From: Arachis hypogaea
Taxonomy: Eukaryota > Streptophyta > Magnoliopsida > Fabales > Fabaceae
DNA: 64,000 bases
Direction: 5' to 3'
Assembly (NCBI RefSeq): GCF_003086295.3
Contig: NC_092050.1
Span: 154,572,699-154,636,698, forward strand
The notes under the pieces: model-generated
What the model was told of the DNA's origin: nothing
Database searches by the model: none
What the model saw: only the letters and a program-made list of their open reading frames with translations
Shown: positions 60,901 through 64,000 of the stretch, piece after piece
How the letters are laid out: every line of letters starts with the position of its first letter
Position numbering within the stretch: the stretch's first letter is position 1
Position numbers and translations under genes: made by a program

Positions 60901-63900
60901 GCGTTGATTCGCAATACCGCATTGTTATTTAAATGGTGGTGGAGATTCTCTAAGGAAGAATGCCCTCTATGGAAGAGGGTAGTGTGCTCATGCAATAATC
61001 TGAACCCTGGGCAGCTATTGTCTACTCAAGCTATACCAACAAAAGGAGGCCCGTGGAGAGATATTTGTCGATTGCAAATCAAGGAGCAACATGTCAGACA
61101 GAAGATGATTGACGGGTTGGCTATGAAAGTAGACGATGGTAGACTAACCAGATTTTGGGAAGATGCATGGCTACAGTCGGGAAAGCTGAAAAACTCATTT
61201 CCAAGACTCTACTTAATTTCAGATAATAAGAGATCCGTGATTGGGGAGTGTGGCTTTTGGGATGGGATAGAGTGGGTGTGGAACTTCCATTGGAAGAGGG
61301 AACTCCGACAATAGGAGACCGACAGTTTGACCCAAATGCTTGAGACCTTGCAAGTTGTGAGGCTGATAGCAGACACACAAGATAGAGTGATGTGAAAATT
61401 TGATAAAAAAATGCATTTATACTACTAACTCATTTGTGCAGGTATTGCAGGTATAGACATTGACGGATGATATCCTCAGCTATAAATTCACAAATGAAAT
61501 ATGGAAAGGAATTGTTCCACCGCGGGAAGAGTTATTTATTTGGTTCGTGCTGGTAGGCCGAGTTAATACAAAGGATCGCTTGAGCAGATTAGGCATCATT
61601 GAACAAAGTGATAACATATGTGTTATGTGTAGCAAGGAAATTGAAACTGTACAACATTTGTTTGTTACATGTGAGTTTGCTTGGCAGGTGTGGTGCACAT
61701 GGATAAGTCATGTGGGTCTTGTTTGGAGTGTCCCAGGGTCCATAAAAGAACATTTTGAGAGTTGGAGGACGATGAATTTGAGAAAAGATGCGCGAAAAAC
61801 ATGGCTAGTGGGATTCTTCTCAGTAATATGGAACATCTAGTTGTGTAGAAATGAGGTCATTTTTCAGAACAAGACAGCGACAGTGGTAGAGTGTGTTGCT
61901 AAGACGTCTGGTTGCTTTAGAGAGTGGTGTGCAAAAGGTAACTCATGTTGTTGATGGCTATGCCGAAGATAACATAGGAATTGCAAAACTATTTTTATGC
62001 TTCTTGTATGCTCCACTAAATGTGTTGAGCTCATTTTACTTCGGGAAAAAAAAAATATATATATATATATATGGAGAGAGAGCAGGAACAATTACCTCGT
62101 TCGGAGCTTCTAGGGAAGTGTGGAAATAAATCGCAATAAAAATTATTGCCAAATTCTGGAAGTGATAATCCCAGCTCTCTGCCTCGTTTCTCGGGCATAT
62201 TGATATGGTGATTGTGATAACCTCTCATCCCGGCCGCATTGTGATCTTCTTTCTCCAAAAGTGAATTAGTGAATTGGATATCATTCATGCTGCTTCTTTC
62301 TTTGATTATATGCACTCCAATCTCTACGTTGCCCATCTCTTCTGGTCTCAGTTGCCTCCTCATAAAATACTCATATGAATTTGAAACATAGACCACCGCT
62401 TGATTCCATTCATTCTGTTGAAACTGCTCACCCGCAATATCTTCTAAATCATAAATACTTATATGACCCGGCCTGTAATCGAAAATAGTAGGAAATCGGA
62501 GACTTTCATGCTGATTGCCATTGGTAACCAATTTCAATTGAGGGAGAATAACACCATGAGTTTCAAACTCCTCCTTGAAAAGAAAAGAGAGAGATATGGC
62601 TGGGAACTGATTACGAAACCAGAGAGAAATTGGTTGTCCACTGCTCTGATGCTCATACCAACTTGGAATACTTGTTCCTGGCAAAATAAATTTCTTCTTT
62701 CCAACCTCCTCATGCAGTTTCTGTTCAATAATCATGGCCCACCTGAATTGTCATACTGAATATCACATGTAACACAATATGGGAAAAAAATGGAAAAAAG
62801 CAGATATACCTTATTCAATAATAGTTCTCTACTCCAACAACTCAGCGATGTGCTCCCAGTTGCATCCAATTCTTCTATCTTGGGTGGAATCCCTCTAATC
62901 TCTTTAAGATTCTCGCAGTAACAAATATCAAGAATCCTCAAAAAGTGACAATTTTTTATGCATGCTGGAAGAATTGTGAAATCACAATGTGACAACTTTA
63001 ACTCTTGCACATTGGGAAACCGAGCAAGAAATATTCCCAGGAAGTTATCTGACAGATTGCAATGGAACAGATCAAGACATGTTGGGGTTGAGCACGATAC
63101 TGAGCTCTCTTCCTCTGTATCTTCTTCATCATTAGATAACAGCACCTCATGTCCAATAGAAAATCTCAGACTGCCCAGTTCTCTAAACTTGAAAATGCTA
63201 CTTGGCAATACAACATTTTCAAAACTTTCCATACTTAATTCTTTAAGCCGAGTAAGATTACAGATGGAATATGGCAATTCCCGTATGGAAGTACGAACCA
63301 TGTAAAGATATCTTATATTTTCCATTTTTCCTAATATTTCAGGAAAACTCTCAAGACTATAACATGTTGAAATAAAGAGATACCTAAGAGAGGGTAACAT
63401 AAGGGAAGGAAGATTCCTAAGCTTTGTACAACATTCAACATTAAGTTTTATAAGCTTACCCAAAAATCCAACTGACTCATCAATTTTAACTAAATTCTCA
63501 CAACCTTCAAAGCATAATTCTTTTAAATTTGGGGCACCTGAAACATCGGGTATATGTTTTATCCAATAATTCCAACTAAAATCCAAAACACTTAGGTCCA
63601 CAAATTCCTGCAAAGTTAAAATTTAAAGGAAATGTTAAAATGGATTTAATAACATAGAGAAAAGATAAAAAATCTATTCTGCTTGCCTTTAGTAGCTTCA
63701 CTAACGGCCGTGGTGTAAACCAATTGTGGGGCAACTTGAGTATCGAAAGTTTCCTTGGATGAAAATCAACTGGGAAAGAATGCGAAGGATATCTCGGCCA
63801 TTCCAAAACTCTTAAACTATTCGGAAGATGATTGGGACCATTGAAAAAATTGCCACTTTTAATAATAAGTGTTTTGAGGTTTACCATCATTTTGAAGGCC

Positions 63901-63968
63901 TCTCCATCCCATTCTATTACTTTAGACATGGGAGCTTCCAGAATTATGAGTTCGACTTCACTGGTTCC
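41577..63968 (-). CDS. TNL gene G (first two exons beyond right edge), with a 19.7-kb last intron
   Basis: Visible exons: 63687-63968 (linker, 282 nt), 62810-63607 (LRR, 266 codons), 62096-62720 (C-JID-like) and, across about 19.7 kb of transposons, 41577-42370 (coiled coil). Exon 5 ends CGAG|GTAATT in phase 1; exon 6 starts ATTCAG|GTGAATC in phase 1, and the joined codon keeps the frame. No stop or frameshift is visible in the four exons. TIR and NB-ARC exons would lie to the right of the window. Whether such a loaded intron is still spliced is unknown; the alternatives are an early stop in the intron or a separate relic exon. Confidence 0.65.
42912..42949. repeat. AT dinucleotide microsatellite
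   Basis: About 38 nt of (AT)n in the interior of the Mutator-type element. Confidence 0.9.
43067..44604. mobile_element. Non-autonomous hAT element
   Basis: Inverted ends CAAGGTTGCGAGAACCGGAC and CATGGTTCTGAAAACCGAAC with many CCGGTT words. A perfect 8-bp duplication ATTATATG flanks it (43059-43066 and 44605-44612), the hAT signature. 1,538 bp, no transposase. Confidence 0.88.
44059..44193. repeat. 27-bp GC-rich minisatellite, five units
   Basis: Five 27-bp units around GGAGGTGGAGAGCTCGGCGA and a variant GGAGAGGAGCTCCGCGACGG. The unit is a multiple of 3, so an ORF is open across it, but I do not read it as a gene. Confidence 0.8.
45176..45492. mobile_element. PIF/Harbinger-type MITE
   Basis: Inverted ends GGTTGCGTTTGTTT and GACTGCGTTTGTTT with the 3-bp target TTA on both sides (45173-45175 and 45493-45495). 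317 bp, AT-rich interior. Confidence 0.7.
45496..46830. other. Intron stretch of TNL G without a recognised gene
   Basis: Only short scattered ORFs. Part of gene G's last intron in my model. Confidence 0.4.
46831..47393 (+). repeat. 5' LTR of the gypsy element
   Basis: Starts TAATACGAGCC (TG mutated to TA) and ends CTGTATCA, 563 bp. It matches 57306-57628 and about 59477-59682. Confidence 0.8.
47394..47412 (+). other. Primer-binding site of the gypsy element
   Basis: TTTGGTATTAGATTTCAGG resembles the initiator Met-tRNA site TGGTATCAGAGC with changes. Confidence 0.55.
47705..47880. repeat. Two-copy repeat of about 97 bp in the gypsy leader
   Basis: TTATTAGTAATTTTTTTTTC followed by TTTTGCCAACA and TTGAGT occurs twice. 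Confidence 0.7.
47991..48651 (+). repeat. Left terminal inverted repeat of the MULE
   Basis: 661 bp, highly similar to the complement of 51839-52508 and ending at GTAAGACAACCAT. Confidence 0.88.
48340..48905 (+). pseudogene. GRF-type zinc-finger gene fragment in the MULE left end
   Basis: Exon 1 in the terminal repeat encodes [20 protein letters not shown] followed by LFLGCPFYK, the pattern of a GRF zinc finger. A frameshift near 48425-48440 separates it from its upstream [10 protein letters not shown] start. After a donor (GTATGC or GTAAGAC region), a second exon outside the repeat encodes [10 protein letters not shown], a short coiled coil and a C-terminal hydrophobic segment ([13 protein letters not shown]) before the stop at 48905. 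This layout (GRF finger, coil, TM) is common in small plant proteins. The right-end copy has CFYGEN, losing one cysteine. Confidence 0.6.
49324..51823 (-). pseudogene. MuDR-type transposase of the MULE (broken)
   Basis: Read from 51823 downward. The DDE core begins around LDGCFLK (about 51500) with two in-frame TAG stops nearby. An intron with GTAAGATG donor and ATGCAG acceptor is likely at about 51228-51323. TNNMCEVFN (about 50930) matches the conserved NN-x-ESFN block. A SWIM zinc finger (CSC...CIH) is split by an intron at about 50560-50630. A CCHC-type finger ([14 protein letters not shown]) lies at about 50250, and a proline-rich tail ends at 49324. Several stops; not functional. Confidence 0.78.
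51839..52508 (-). repeat. Right terminal inverted repeat of the MULE
   Basis: 670 bp. On the minus strand it carries an open GRF-like frame (51866-52189). Confidence 0.88.
52850..53770 (+). pseudogene. Gypsy gag (capsid-like) with stops
   Basis: Starts [19 protein letters not shown]. The capsid core is visible at [12 protein letters not shown] and [10 protein letters not shown]. Several in-frame stops and small frame changes. The zinc knuckle is broken by a TGA inside the cysteine motif at 53765-53767. Confidence 0.8.
53774..54532 (+). pseudogene. Gypsy aspartic protease region
   Basis: Open for 252 codons. [13 protein letters not shown] is the active-site region, with W where a cysteine is common. 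[13 protein letters not shown] is the second conserved block. Confidence 0.75.
54533..56010 (+). pseudogene. Gypsy reverse transcriptase and RNase H, multiple stops
   Basis: Blocks in order: [45 protein letters not shown] and the FDD catalytic motif ([11 protein letters not shown]), then RNase H with [10 protein letters not shown] and [13 protein letters not shown] or TGA stops interrupt at 54961, 55122, 55160, 55231 and 55602. Confidence 0.82.
56011..57305 (+). pseudogene. Gypsy integrase, multiple stops
   Basis: The HHCC finger is visible (GHFGVHKT...CDKCIACK). Core SMDFVLSLP, then VFDRDVKFL, then [12 protein letters not shown] follow, with stops between. The tail [20 protein letters not shown] is present; no chromodomain seen. 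Confidence 0.8.
57629..59476. mobile_element. Unclassified insertion in the 3' LTR
   Basis: About 1.85 kb absent from the 5' LTR. The ends GTATCCTTTAAAA and GTGTCCTTTAAAA are inverted copies, suggesting a DNA transposon. Extremely AT-rich, no ORF of note. Confidence 0.55.
58070..58800. repeat. Tandem repeat, three units of about 243 bp
   Basis: Units start AATATTAGATG at about 58071, 58317 and 58561, each with TTATGATTTTGGATGTGTTT inside. A partial unit precedes at about 57980. Confidence 0.85.
59683..62055 (+). mobile_element. 5'-truncated LINE fragment
   Basis: Begins within the reverse transcriptase (NMNFIKRCW), includes GLRQGDPLS and the FADD motif ([12 protein letters not shown]), then the zinc-finger region (CVMC...HLFVTCEF), with stops at 59975, 60793 and 61312. 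Ends in poly-A at 62045-62055 followed by TA repeats. It is related to, but clearly diverged from, the LINE at 34483-40513. Confidence 0.85.
62056..62072. repeat. TA microsatellite at the LINE tail
   Basis: A short (AT)n run directly after the poly-A, within 25 nt of the TNL G exon 5 donor. Confidence 0.8.
62096..62720 (-). CDS. TNL G exon 5: post-LRR C-JID-like domain
   Basis: 625 nt, the same length as in [21 protein letters not shown] marks the domain start. The donor lies about 40 nt from the LINE poly-A. Confidence 0.82.
62810..63607 (-). CDS. TNL G exon 4: LRR domain
   Basis: 266 codons, open. Acceptor CTGCAG-type TTTGCAG|GAATTT, donor AATAAG|GTATAT. Close to exon 4 of C and F. Confidence 0.85.
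63687..63968 (-). CDS. TNL G exon 3: NB-LRR linker, 282 nt, GC donor
   Basis: Acceptor CGAAG|GGAACC; donor AAAG|GCAAGC. No nearby GT offers an alternative. Confidence 0.8.
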
Positions 63969-64000
63969 CTTCGAACACAAAAAATAACAAAAAAATCATA

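Overview
This window looks like nuclear DNA from a plant, most likely a legume. It is AT-rich and full of introns, carries a cluster of TIR-NBS-LRR (TNL) immune-receptor genes, and is packed with plant transposable elements (Ty3/gypsy, LINE, Mutator-like, hAT, Helitron, MITEs). The style of the TNL exons suggests Arachis or a relative. That placement is from memory and was not tested.

Layout. All TNL genes lie on the minus strand. Gene A (only its TIR exon start) runs off the left edge at 1-363. Gene B lies at 1958-6775. Gene C (9508-17531) is the only copy with no visible lesion. Locus D (19360-21915) is a lone TIR exon split by a 2,048-bp solo-LTR-like insertion. Copy F (22683-28107) is a pseudogene with a lost start codon, a frameshift and a MITE insertion. 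Gene G (41577-63968) has its first two exons beyond the right edge. Between F and G lie a Helitron (30141-32550), a leftover TNL promoter (about 33291-33465) and a nearly intact LINE (34483-40513). Gene C carries a second Helitron (11151-13003) and several MITEs in its last intron.

Shared gene plan. I resolved the exons by splice signals and reading phase. They are exon 1 (TIR), exon 2 (NB-ARC), exon 3 (exactly 282 nt in B, C, F and G), exon 4 (LRRs), exon 5 (post-LRR C-JID-like domain) and, unexpectedly, exon 6 (about 265-270 codons, acidic then coiled-coil, with a basic KRKR stretch). Exon 5 ends in phase 1 in every copy, and the exon-6 acceptor is phase 1 in C, F and G. Gene B keeps only a decayed piece of exon 6. 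The cluster therefore appears to encode TNL receptors with an extra C-terminal coiled-coil domain, spread by tandem duplication. A second shared oddity is a conserved GC-AG intron between exons 3 and 4.

Gene G's last intron would be about 19.7 kb. It holds a Mutator-type element with a hAT nested in its terminal repeat, a Harbinger-type MITE, a decayed gypsy element (itself hosting a 4.5-kb MULE and another insert with 240-bp tandem repeats) and a truncated LINE.

The receptors are expected to act in effector-triggered immunity through TIR NADase activity. Everything about function is inferred from family knowledge. Exon joins come from reading splice signals and have no transcript support here.
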